DNA of 15,593 bases from CAYYDH01 sp964470615 (GCA_964470615.1 CAYYDH010000010.1:1-15593), one strand, 5' to 3'. Positions 6,857-12,221 are shown, counted from the stretch's first letter. Notes: a model not told the origin generated them from the letters alone. Numbers and translations: made by a program.

Positions 6857-6868
6857 TACAAAAAAGGG

Positions 6869-6898
6869 TTGACAGACCCCCTGGGGAGGGGTTATTAT
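6869..6898 (+). promoter_or_regulatory. Promoter of the tyrosine recombinase, with inverted repeat in the spacer
   Basis: A perfect -35 TTGACA (6869-6874) and TATTAT (6893-6898) are 18 nt apart. The spacer holds an inverted repeat, ACCCC (6876-6880) with GGGGT (6888-6892), placed like an operator between the boxes. Copy C of the repeated motif (6911-6924) begins about 6 nt after the expected start of transcription near 6905. The leader to the ATG at 6963 is about 58 nt. Confidence 0.7.
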
Positions 6899-6910
6899 AA
6901 GATATGGGAG

Positions 6911-6924
6911 TTGTCGCACAATAT
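6911..6924 (-). repeat. Repeat motif, copy C
   Basis: Read on the minus strand this is ATATTGTGCGACAA, matching copies B and D over ATATTGTGCGACA. It lies between the recombinase promoter and its start codon. Confidence 0.75.
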
Positions 6925-6962
6925 AGGTAAATCGACTTCTCCTATCTTATCCCTTCAATTAT

Positions 6963-7913
6963 ATGGAAAAAACAAACAAAGCAATCATCAGCACTATCCC
7001 TGACTTTCTTGATTACTGCGAAGTAGAAAAAGGATTATCCAGCAACACTCAAAGAAACTACCAGCTCTACCTCAATAAATTCGTTAGTTGGTTAAAATAT
7101 AAGAAGCTGGACGGGTTGAAACCCCATGAACTCACCCCAGACCATGTTTGGAACTATCGCCTCTATTTATCACGCCATTCTGACCCTAAAACAAGCAAAA
7201 TATTGTCTAAGGTCACCCAAAATTACTATTTAATCGCTTTGAGAGCTCTTTTGGGCTATTTTACAGCCAAAGACATAGTTTCCCTACCAGCTGACAAAAT
7301 AACCCTTCCTAAGGACGCTAAAAAGGAAAAAACTGTAAAGTTTCTTAATTTAGACCAGATAAAGAAACTCCTTGAGGCAGCTAACGGTTCCAGCCAGCAA
7401 ATTATCCGCGACCGAGCAATCCTAGAAACCCTTTTTTCCACTGGCCTAAGGATTGCCGAATTGGTAGCCTTGAATGTCGAACAGTTTAATAACACAAAGG
7501 AAAAGAAGGACTTGGAGCTAGGAATTATTGGCAAAGGAAGCACTCCCCGCACCGTTTATTTCTCTGGACGCTCCCTGTCTTGGATAAGAAAATATCTAGA
7601 AACCAGAAAAGATAAAGAAAAACCCTTATTTATACACTTTAATTCCAGAAAAGACGCTGATAGCCGCCTGACAGCCCGCTCTATTGAACGAATCGTCAAA
7701 AAATACGCGATATTAGCTGGCGTACCAATATTTACTACTCCTCATACCCTTCGCCACTCTTACGCAACAGACTTATTAACCCAAGGCGTTGATCTCCGCA
7801 CCATTCAGGAGTTTTTAGGCCACAAAAGCATTGTTACGACTCAGATATATACCCATGTAACAAACAAACGGCTCCGCGATGTCCATAAGAAGTTTCACAG
7901 CTTGGGAGAATAA
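6963..7913 (+). CDS. Tyrosine recombinase, XerC/XerD type
   Basis: This 316-aa site-specific recombinase cuts and rejoins DNA through a tyrosine nucleophile. It has an N-terminal SAM-like core-binding domain (about residues 8-105) and a C-terminal catalytic domain (about 125-312). All catalytic residues are visible: R163 (STGLRIAEL), K191 (IIGKGS), H261 and R264 (HTLRHS), H287 (LGHKS) and Y296 (TQIYTHV). Length and motifs fit the Xer group; the extra helix of integron integrases is not apparent. It could be the chromosomal dimer-resolving Xer or the integrase of a small element. Its own regulated-looking promoter, the accessory neighbours and flanking inverted repeats make the second possible. 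No Shine-Dalgarno sequence is visible before the ATG. Confidence 0.9.
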   Translation: MEKTNKAIISTIPDFLDYCEVEKGLSSNTQRNYQLYLNKFVSWLKYKKLDGLKPHELTPDHVWNYRLYLSRHSDPKTSKILSKVTQNYYLIALRALLGYFTAKDIVSLPADKITLPKDAKKEKTVKFLNLDQIKKLLEAANGSSQQIIRDRAILETLFSTGLRIAELVALNVEQFNNTKEKKDLELGIIGKGSTPRTVYFSGRSLSWIRKYLETRKDKEKPLFIHFNSRKDADSRLTARSIERIVKKYAILAGVPIFTTPHTLRHSYATDLLTQGVDLRTIQEFLGHKSIVTTQIYTHVTNKRLRDVHKKFHSLGE

Positions 7914-7935
7914 AAAAGACGCTTTTAAGCGTCTT
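7913..7935 (-). terminator. Terminator of the 130-aa minus-strand gene
   Basis: On the minus strand the stem AAGACGC (7929-7935) pairs with GCGTCTT (7916-7922), followed by a T run (7912-7917 on the complement). The stem overlaps the stop codon at 7925-7927 and the sequence just after the recombinase stop. On the plus strand no T run follows, so it mainly serves the minus-strand gene. Confidence 0.7.
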
Positions 7936-8317
7936 CAATCAACTTGAGAGAATTATGCCGTGGATCAAAGGTACAAAAGGGGCATTTTCCCTTGTCTTGT
8001 AATCCTTTCCAGACAATCTTGACTAATCTCCAGTAGCGAGGCACTGTTACCTCTACCGCTTTCCGGAAAGCATCAGATGCCTCTGCAGATCCGAAAACAT
8101 CGCACCCGATATCAATTACCATCTTGTCAACGGACATGAGAAGCTTTAGAGCTTCTCCAAAGAGCTTCTGAGATTTCGGGCCCGGCACGTCTCCCTTTTT
8201 TCTTCCTTTCCACAACTTATCTAGCTGCTCGCAAATACCCACTAACCCCTGATATTCCGTGCTCTGAGCCACTGGCTTTAAAAGTTGCCCAACCTTTCTT
8301 GTTGTGCTTTTCCCCAT
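7925..8317 (-). CDS. Hypothetical protein with C-terminal CxxC
   Basis: This 130-aa protein belongs to no family I can name. It is mostly helical in appearance. Near the end it has CPFC (about residues 112-115) followed by a histidine (HN, about 121), which could be half of a metal-binding site, though two further ligands are not obvious. The ATG at 8315-8317 has a strong GGGGGAGG directly upstream (short 2-nt spacing) and a near-consensus promoter at 8366-8394, and a terminator follows the stop, so the gene is probably real and transcribed alone. It is convergent with the recombinase gene and lies inside the 18-bp inverted repeats. Function is unknown. Confidence 0.65.
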   Translation of the reverse strand: MGKSTTRKVGQLLKPVAQSTEYQGLVGICEQLDKLWKGRKKGDVPGPKSQKLFGEALKLLMSVDKMVIDIGCDVFGSAEASDAFRKAVEVTVPRYWRLVKIVWKGLQDKGKCPFCTFDPRHNSLKLIEDA

Positions 8318-8365
8318 AACCTCCCCCTTTTTCTAGCTGTTCCCTACCGCTCAAGTTACTACTAG

Positions 8366-8394
8366 ATTATAATGCCTAAGGTTATATTAGTCAA
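8366..8394 (-). promoter_or_regulatory. Promoter of the 130-aa gene
   Basis: On the minus strand TTGACT (8389-8394) and a perfect TATAAT (8366-8371) are 17 nt apart. The -35 box directly abuts copy D of the 18-bp repeat (8395-8412), so a protein bound to the repeat would touch RNA polymerase. Confidence 0.8.
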
Positions 8395-8412
8395 TAATGT
8401 CGCACAATATTA
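8395..8412 (-). repeat. 18-bp repeat, copy D (inverted partner of 6303-6320)
   Basis: This is the exact reverse complement of copy B over 18 bp. Reading on, the minus strand gives AATATTGTGCGACATTATT, an imperfect palindrome with 7 of 8 matching arm positions around GCG. It ends against the -35 box of the 130-aa gene. Confidence 0.85.
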
Positions 8413-8428
8413 ATACTCTTTTTGCTAT

Positions 8429-8459
8429 AAAAATGGCCCCGTGCTTGTAAGCACAGGGC
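8429..8459 (-). terminator. Terminator of the G+C-rich membrane-protein gene
   Basis: A long stem pairs GCCC-GTGCTT (8436-8446, one unpaired C) with AAGCAC-GGGC (8449-8459, one unpaired A), with a 2-nt top that would open to a larger loop. On the minus strand it is followed by CCATTTTT (T run 8429-8433). On the plus strand it is followed by TTTT (8460-8463), so it may work both ways. Two further hairpins lie between it and the gene end at 8520. Confidence 0.65.
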
Positions 8460-8519
8460 TTTTGGGAATACGCTGATAGGGCGTTTCCCTTAAGAATAAG
8501 CGCCGGTGAGGCGTTATTC

Positions 8520-8834
8520 TTATGGAAGGTACTTTGCTCTTTCGAGCAGCAAAACGTATGAGTCCCCTGTTGGGATCACGCTACGAACGGTTCTTGTCTT
8601 CTTGACCTCGTTCAGGGCGCGCTCCAGGTCTTCTGGCGCCAGGTGCCGTACAAGGGCCACGTCTACATCCTCGGGCAGGTATTGGAGCACATACTCTGCT
8701 TCCTCTGCTTCCTCTGCTTCCTCTGCTTCTGCTCTGTTCGCGACTGGCGGTTCCAGAATGACAGTCGGAACAACGATTAGGGCTGCGATGCTGACTACCA
8801 GAACCACGGTCAGAATTTTCTCTAAGTTCCCCAT
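8520..8834 (-). CDS. Membrane-anchored hypothetical protein with EAE repeat, G+C-rich
   Basis: This 104-aa protein starts with MGNLEK and one long hydrophobic helix (about residues 6-28, rich in V, I, L and A), so it is anchored or secreted. An acidic repeat (EAEEAEEAEEAE, about 34-45) coded by four perfect 9-bp units follows, then a charged globular tail of about 58 residues. No family is recognised. The ATG at 8834 is chosen over an upstream TTG (8873) because it has an AGGAG at good spacing and because the TTG would lie at or before the expected transcription start. A hand count of 8581-8700 gives 70 of 120 G+C, against 21 of 60 in a sample of pyrG, suggesting recent transfer. Confidence 0.65.
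   Translation of the reverse strand: MGNLEKILTVVLVVSIAALIVVPTVILEPPVANRAEAEEAEEAEEAEYVLQYLPEDVDVALVRHLAPEDLERALNEVKKTRTVRSVIPTGDSYVLLLERAKYLP
8694..8729. repeat. Four tandem 9-bp repeats, coding
   Basis: CTCTGCTTC is repeated four times without a mismatch. Being a multiple of three, copy-number change would lengthen or shorten the EAE linker by three residues without breaking the frame. Confidence 0.95.
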
Positions 8835-8874
8835 GTCCCTGCTCCTTCCGAGGGTTCTTGTTCTATACTCCAAT

Positions 8875-8903
8875 ATAATAGCACGTTCTTACAAGCTTGT
8901 CAA
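8875..8903 (-). promoter_or_regulatory. Promoter of the G+C-rich membrane-protein gene
   Basis: On the minus strand a perfect TTGACA (8898-8903) and TATTAT (8875-8880) are exactly 17 nt apart. The predicted start near 8868 leaves a 34-nt leader containing AGGAG before the ATG at 8834. Confidence 0.85.
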
Positions 8904-8905
8904 TG

Positions 8906-8927
8906 AAAACACCCGCCGTAGCGGGTG
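8906..8927 (-). terminator. Terminator of the WYL-like gene
   Basis: On the minus strand CACCCGC (8921-8927) pairs perfectly with GCGGGTG (8910-8916) around a 4-nt loop and is followed by TTTT (8906-8909). It begins 4 nt after the stop codon. Confidence 0.85.
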
Positions 8928-8930
8928 CTT

Positions 8931-9260
8931 CTAAAACTCTACTTTCCAGTTGTTCCGCGGTTTAAATTTCCTTTTGGTAAACCGAGCGTCTCTAATCTTC
9001 CCCACTATGAAAGAACGACAATGATTATCTTTACTTTCCACGGAAAAAGCATTAAAAATATGACCTGGGCTTAAGCGGTCTTGGTCATAGATCAAGTGTT
9101 CCCCTTCTGGCCCGATATCCGTTGTTAAACTATATGGTTCCACTTCTCGCCATCCTTCGGGCGAGCTCTCGGTTTTAGGATAATATATTTCTACTGTTTC
9201 TAATTTCCTAGCTGCTTTGGCAATTACTTCTAAAATTTCCAGATAGTTAACATACTTCAT
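8931..9260 (-). CDS. Small WYL-domain-like protein
   Basis: This 109-aa protein resembles an isolated WYL domain, the ligand-sensing beta fold often found in bacterial regulators and phage-defence control. The pattern VEIYYPKT-x-GWREVEPYSLTTD followed later by RSFIVGKIRDARFT matches the family's R-x-Y-x(n)-REVEPL and R-x-F-x-L-x-R-I segments. The central W-Y-L tripeptide is not obvious; HIFNAFSVE occupies about that place, so the call is tentative. There is no DNA-binding domain in the same protein. Its ATG overlaps the stop of the preceding membrane-protein gene (ATGA), so the two are co-translated, and a terminator follows at once. A sensor or regulator role is an inference. Confidence 0.5.
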   Translation of the reverse strand: MKYVNYLEILEVIAKAARKLETVEIYYPKTESSPEGWREVEPYSLTTDIGPEGEHLIYDQDRLSPGHIFNAFSVESKDNHCRSFIVGKIRDARFTKRKFKPRNNWKVEF

Positions 9261-9478
9261 AGGGCCGATGGTAAGTTATCTTTCCCTGTTTTTCTCTTAC
9301 TGATCCAAAAAACATAAATTATTTCCAGCACTGCCATTGTGTTGACTACCAAAAGAATAATAAACCAAATTGTGTCACGTTTCTTTGCTGCTTTCCAAAG
9401 AGCCACGCCCTTCCAAGGAGCTGTCCAAAGAGTTGTTAGTAAAATAATCCACCAATTTTCCGCGAGAAACTGTTCCAT
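9257..9478 (-). CDS. DUF5652-like two-helix membrane protein
   Basis: This 73-aa protein has two membrane helices (about residues 8-24 and 37-59) and the pattern WTAPWKGVALWKAAKKRDTIWFIILLVVNTMAVLEIIYVFW. That pattern resembles the DUF5652 family, small proteins of unknown function frequent in Parcubacteria and related groups: W-K-G-x-A-L-W-K-A-A near the first helix and L-E-I-I-Y at the end of the second. It shares a 4-nt overlap (ATGA) with the downstream WYL-like gene, so the two form an operon. No good Shine-Dalgarno sequence precedes the ATG. Confidence 0.7.
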   Translation of the reverse strand: MEQFLAENWWIILLTTLWTAPWKGVALWKAAKKRDTIWFIILLVVNTMAVLEIIYVFWISKRKTGKDNLPSAL

Positions 9479-9492
9479 ATTTTATACTGTAT

Positions 9493-9560
9493 CAAGCAAA
9501 TACATTTATCTGCTTGAAAATAGTTTTTATTGCTTATATTAGAATAAACCAAATGAGCAA
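9493..9560 (-). promoter_or_regulatory. Candidate promoter and hairpin leader of the DUF5652-WYL operon
   Basis: On the minus strand TTGCTC (9555-9560) and TATAAG (9533-9538) are 16 nt apart, a moderate match. Between the predicted start and the gene lies an inverted repeat, CAAGCA (9493-9498) with TGCTTG (9511-9516), that could be a leader hairpin or operator. Confidence 0.35.
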
Positions 9561-9680
9561 ATCCCCCCATAAGCAGGTATTTATTATACCCAAGAGATAC
9601 TCAATTGTTTCTTGATCGTTTCTATCGTATACCATTATCTATATTTTATAACATGCTAAATTTTTTGTATAGAGCAAATG

Positions 9681-9983
9681 CTATACTCCTCCAAGAATGC
9701 GTTTTATTCTTTCTACCTCTCGATCTATTAAATCTCCCTCATACTCACCGCTGTGCGCTGAGCTTCCTTGATACGAAGGTTGTTTTTGGTCTAGGTGCAG
9801 ATTAAAGTAAAAAACGCCCTCGGCGTCCTTTCTGACATAAATATGAAAACGCGGATAATTGCGGCCGGCAAGCGGACGAACCAAATTATATTCGCTGTCT
9901 GCGCTTACGCCCATCGGCCTATAACCTATTTTCCGCGCTATGGTCACGGCTGTTTCGCCTGGTTTTGTTATTTGAAACTCCAT
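9681..9983 (-). CDS. Hypothetical protein linked to uppS
   Basis: This 100-aa protein has no assigned function that I know. It looks like one compact alpha/beta domain: MEFQITKPGETAVTIARKIGYRP, then a central YPRFHIYVRKDAEGVFYFNLHLDQK that alternates like beta strands, and a charged C-terminal helix (EGDLIDREVERIKRIL). The ATG at 9981-9983 is chosen because it comes 1 nt after the uppS stop. A longer reading frame continues back into uppS, but that part is a shadow. The tight linkage suggests co-translation with uppS. An inverted repeat, GTATAG (9667-9672) with CTATAC (9681-9686), overlaps its stop codon but has no T run in the right direction. Confidence 0.75.
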   Translation of the reverse strand: MEFQITKPGETAVTIARKIGYRPMGVSADSEYNLVRPLAGRNYPRFHIYVRKDAEGVFYFNLHLDQKQPSYQGSSAHSGEYEGDLIDREVERIKRILGGV

Positions 9984-9984
9984 A

Positions 9985-10674
9985 TTATTTTCCAAATCTT
10001 CGCTGACGCCTACCGTATTCCTCAAACGCCTCATCAAGATCTTTTTCTGAAAACTCCGGCCAGTATTTTTCAGTAAAGTAAAGTTCAGAATAGGCACACT
10101 GCCAGATTAAGAAATTAGATAATCTTTGTTCTCCCCCAGTTCGGATAATTAAATCAACGTCAGGTTGACCAACTGTCCAAAGATTATTGCTTATCGTTTC
10201 TTCATTAATTTTATCACTAGGAACTTTTTGTTCAACTATTTCTCTAATCGCCCGAACAATCTCTGGCCTACCGCCGTAAGAAACAGCTAAGTTAAGGATT
10301 CCTTTCTGATTATTCTTTGTGGCGTTTTCAACCTTTTTTATCTTATCCTGAAGAACTTTTGATAAGCGCTCTTTTTGCCCGATAACGCGCAACCTAATTT
10401 TACTTTTATTAAGCTCTGCTAAGTATTTTTTTGTAAAAGCTAGCCCCAAAAGCTTCATTAAATAGCTGACCTCTAGTTTTGTTCTGTTCCAATTTTCGGT
10501 CGAGAAGGCGTAAACTGTCAGAATTTCAACGCCCCTAGCAAAAGCATAATCTGCTATTTTCTTAAAGTTTTTAAACCCTCTTCGGTGCCCTTCAAAAGAG
10601 GGCAAATTATTCTTTTTTGCCCATCTTCTGTTTCCGTCTATTATTACGCCTAGATGAATAGGAATTTTTGACAT
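9985..10674 (-). CDS. uppS: Isoprenyl transferase, undecaprenyl diphosphate synthase
   Basis: This 229-aa cis-prenyltransferase builds the C55 lipid carrier for peptidoglycan and other envelope polymers from farnesyl and isopentenyl diphosphate. The signature blocks are all present: IIDGNRRWA with the Mg-binding D13, H30, FSTENW (57-62), and the C-terminal RTGGEQRLSNFLIWQ with R178, E182, R184 and S186. Length is typical, though on the short side (E. coli 253). The gene follows a terminator and a stretch with two strong hairpins (10695-10758), and I see no clear promoter or Shine-Dalgarno sequence. A 100-aa gene starts 1 nt after its stop. Confidence 0.95.
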   Translation of the reverse strand: MSKIPIHLGVIIDGNRRWAKKNNLPSFEGHRRGFKNFKKIADYAFARGVEILTVYAFSTENWNRTKLEVSYLMKLLGLAFTKKYLAELNKSKIRLRVIGQKERLSKVLQDKIKKVENATKNNQKGILNLAVSYGGRPEIVRAIREIVEQKVPSDKINEETISNNLWTVGQPDVDLIIRTGGEQRLSNFLIWQCAYSELYFTEKYWPEFSEKDLDEAFEEYGRRQRRFGK

Positions 10675-10694
10675 TATTTAAGGATTAATAAATT

Positions 10695-10766
10695 GGGGGA
10701 GGAAGCAGGAACACCCTGCTTCTCTCCCCCGGCTGTAAGCCCCTCGAAACGTGGGGGCGCTTCGAA
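10695..10766. other. Two strong hairpins upstream of uppS
   Basis: Between the preceding terminator and uppS lies a G+C-rich stretch. A 15-bp stem with a single bulged T pairs 10695-10709 (GGGGGAGGAAGCAGG) with 10715-10730. A second stem pairs GCCCC (10739-10743) with GGGGC (10754-10758), and its loop bases TCGAA (10744-10748) are complementary to TTCGA (10761-10765), so a pseudoknot is conceivable. On the minus strand they would lie in the uppS leader. Neither has a T run. The role is unknown; a leader regulatory RNA is one possibility. Confidence 0.6.
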
Positions 10767-10780
10767 GGTAAAAAGGAAAC

Positions 10781-10811
10781 AAAAAAAGTACTATTGCCAT
10801 AATAGCACTTT
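10781..10811 (-). terminator. Terminator of the flavoprotein gene
   Basis: On the minus strand AAAGTGCTATT (10801-10811) pairs with AATAGTACTTT (10785-10795) with one mismatch and a 5-nt loop, followed by a run of seven T (10781-10787). It begins 4 nt after the stop codon at 10815. Confidence 0.85.
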
Positions 10812-10814
10812 AGT

Positions 10815-11753
10815 TTAAAAAATAAAGTCGGACTCAATTTTAATGCGTCCGGGAAGTAGCCAAGGAAGCTTAAAACCTATAAAATAACCGATCTTTGTTG
10901 TTAATTTCGACATGAAAATTTTAGGCAGGAAAAACCTCCTTACCTTTCTTCTATAAGCTAAAAAGTCAGGGTAGCTTTCAACTAAGATTTCTGCGGCTCT
11001 TAAACCCCAAACTACTCCCCCGCCAGACCAGGGCTTGGTCAGCCCGGCTGCGTCTCCGCAAAGAGTCATCTTTTCGTTTACAGGAATTATCAGCCCTTGC
11101 GGAATCAGCTTCGCCTCTAGACCGTCTGTTTTGATATTATTTTTTCCTAAAAAATCCTCAAGGGTTTTTCTCGCAGACCCAGGATCATCAATTATCCCAT
11201 ATTCAACTTTATCGCCCTGCGGAATCTTCCAAATAAAGCCCTTTTTAGTAGGCCAAGTCTCAACAAAATCAGCTAAAGATTCTTTTCTGGAAAAAACCTG
11301 AAGGCCAAGGCGGAAACAAGGGTCAGGAAGACCTAAAAACTTTCTGGCAGACGAGTTAACCCCGTCGCACCCGATTACCCGATCAAACCCGCTAGGAATT
11401 GTATTAATGCTTTGGTCCAAAGTAATCCTGGCCCCTTCTTTTAATGCCAAGTCTGCTACAAGCTTGTCTAAACTAGAATGGTCTATTACGAAAAAGTCTT
11501 TAGAAAAGTTTATTGTTATAGTTTTTTTAGGAAAATGCAGAACCGCAGACTTTATTCGATTCTTTATCAGGGCCCTGCTTTGCGGAATATATTCCAAAAT
11601 ACGCTGGGAAAAAAGGCCAGAGCAAACAATCTTGCTGCCTATTCCCAGCTTTCTTTCGAAGACCGTGACGTCGTTTCCTTTTTGGGAAAGCTTCCAGGCT
11701 AAAAAAAGCCCGTTTATTCCTCCGCCGATGATGGCGATTCTTTTATTCTCCAT
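10815..11753 (-). CDS. FAD-dependent oxidoreductase, geranylgeranyl reductase-like
   Basis: This 312-aa flavoprotein has an N-terminal Rossmann FAD-binding motif (IAIIGGGING, G10-x-G12-x-x-G15, then VTVFER), a middle GCDGVNSSARKFLG segment, and the FAD-contacting LCGDAAGLTKPWSGGGV. The last one is typical of geranylgeranyl reductase-family enzymes, as is the GSKIVCSGLFS stretch near residue 45. Such enzymes saturate double bonds in isoprenoid chains, and the nearby uppS gene fits an isoprenoid role, but the substrate is unknown. Two starts are possible: ATG at 11753 (used here) and TTG at 11768, which adds five residues and has an AGGAG at good spacing. Either start overlaps the end of the upstream 54-aa gene, so translation is coupled. 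Confidence 0.82.
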   Translation of the reverse strand: MENKRIAIIGGGINGLFLAWKLSQKGNDVTVFERKLGIGSKIVCSGLFSQRILEYIPQSRALIKNRIKSAVLHFPKKTITINFSKDFFVIDHSSLDKLVADLALKEGARITLDQSINTIPSGFDRVIGCDGVNSSARKFLGLPDPCFRLGLQVFSRKESLADFVETWPTKKGFIWKIPQGDKVEYGIIDDPGSARKTLEDFLGKNNIKTDGLEAKLIPQGLIIPVNEKMTLCGDAAGLTKPWSGGGVVWGLRAAEILVESYPDFLAYRRKVRRFFLPKIFMSKLTTKIGYFIGFKLPWLLPGRIKIESDFIF

Positions 11754-11907
11754 TTTGTATTTCTTCAACCCTTATCTCCTGCTTATCTTGGTTCTTGGCA
11801 GTAAGATATCCGGCTGCGAAAGAAAGCAGGCACACTAAAACCACTCCTACGACAAGGATAATATCAGATTGGTTTTTCTTGACAAAATCCCAAAATTTAG
11901 ATAGCAT
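11743..11907 (-). CDS. 54-aa single-span membrane protein
   Basis: An ATG at 11905-11907 opens a 54-codon frame (MLSKFWDFVKKNQ, then one hydrophobic helix at about residues 15-36, then a polar tail ending QEIRVEEIQNGE) with stop TAA at 11743-11745. The composition is that of a real bitopic membrane protein: basic start, uninterrupted helix IILVVGVVLVCLLSFAAGYL, charged end. It overlaps the downstream flavoprotein gene and carries that gene's ribosome-binding AGGAG within its coding sequence. The function is unknown; a small membrane partner of the flavoprotein is an inference from coupling. It reads divergently from rpmA, 35 nt away. Confidence 0.7.
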   Translation of the reverse strand: MLSKFWDFVKKNQSDIILVVGVVLVCLLSFAAGYLTAKNQDKQEIRVEEIQNGE

Positions 11908-11942
11908 TTTTAATATTACTTAAATTATAGATTAAAACGAAC

Positions 11943-12215
11943 ATGGCAACGTCAAAAGGAGCAGGAGCATCGCGGCTAGGAAGAGATTCTCAGCCAAAGT
12001 ATCTAGGCATCAAAATCCCAGCTGGTAAAACTGCGAGGCCCGGCATGGCAATTATCAAACAAAGAGGCACAAAGTTTCTTCCCGGAAAGAATGTAAGGTT
12101 AGGAACCGATGACACTATTTACGCCTTAAAGGAGGGGGTGGTTAGCTTCAGAACGAAAAGAATAACGCTTTTCAACGGCTCTCAAAGAGTAGCCAAAATC
12201 GTAAACGTGGAGTAG
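11943..12215 (+). CDS. rpmA: Large ribosomal subunit protein L27
   Basis: This 90-aa L27 shows the family pattern from the start: MATSKGAGASRLGRDSQPKYLGIK, then IIKQRGTKFLPGKNVRLGTDDTIYAL and a closing GVVSFRT segment. The N-terminal tail (ATSKGAG) reaches the peptidyl-transferase centre, the region split by the intron in the 23S gene of this window. No Firmicute-type N-terminal extension is present. There is no Shine-Dalgarno sequence; a weak TATAGA lies at 11926-11931, a dozen bases before the ATG, so a very short leader is possible. rplU, its usual neighbour, is absent here. A perfect terminator follows. Confidence 0.95.
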   Translation: MATSKGAGASRLGRDSQPKYLGIKIPAGKTARPGMAIIKQRGTKFLPGKNVRLGTDDTIYALKEGVVSFRTKRITLFNGSQRVAKIVNVE

Positions 12216-12221
12216 AAACCT

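Noticed and set aside
8694..8729. CRISPR-like repeat array
   Set aside because: The units are contiguous 9-bp coding repeats without spacers. No CRISPR array or cas gene is visible in the window.
8506..8934. A 142-aa plus-strand frame rich in S, R and T
   Set aside because: It is the reverse shadow of the EAE-repeat gene. The minus strand has a consensus promoter, Shine-Dalgarno site and terminator, and the plus strand none.
9479..9680. A tRNA or other RNA gene in the AT-rich intergenic stretch
   Set aside because: No cloverleaf, T-loop GTTC or other RNA signature is visible. Only weak promoters and short inverted repeats are present.
9984..10097. An N-terminal extension of the 100-aa protein after uppS
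   Set aside because: This part is antisense-free but out of frame with uppS coding sequence on the same strand. The ATG at 9983, one base past the uppS stop, is the natural start.
11407..11838. A 143-aa frame on the plus strand
   Set aside because: It lies opposite the flavoprotein and 54-aa genes, shows no domain pattern and has no promoter or ribosome-binding site.
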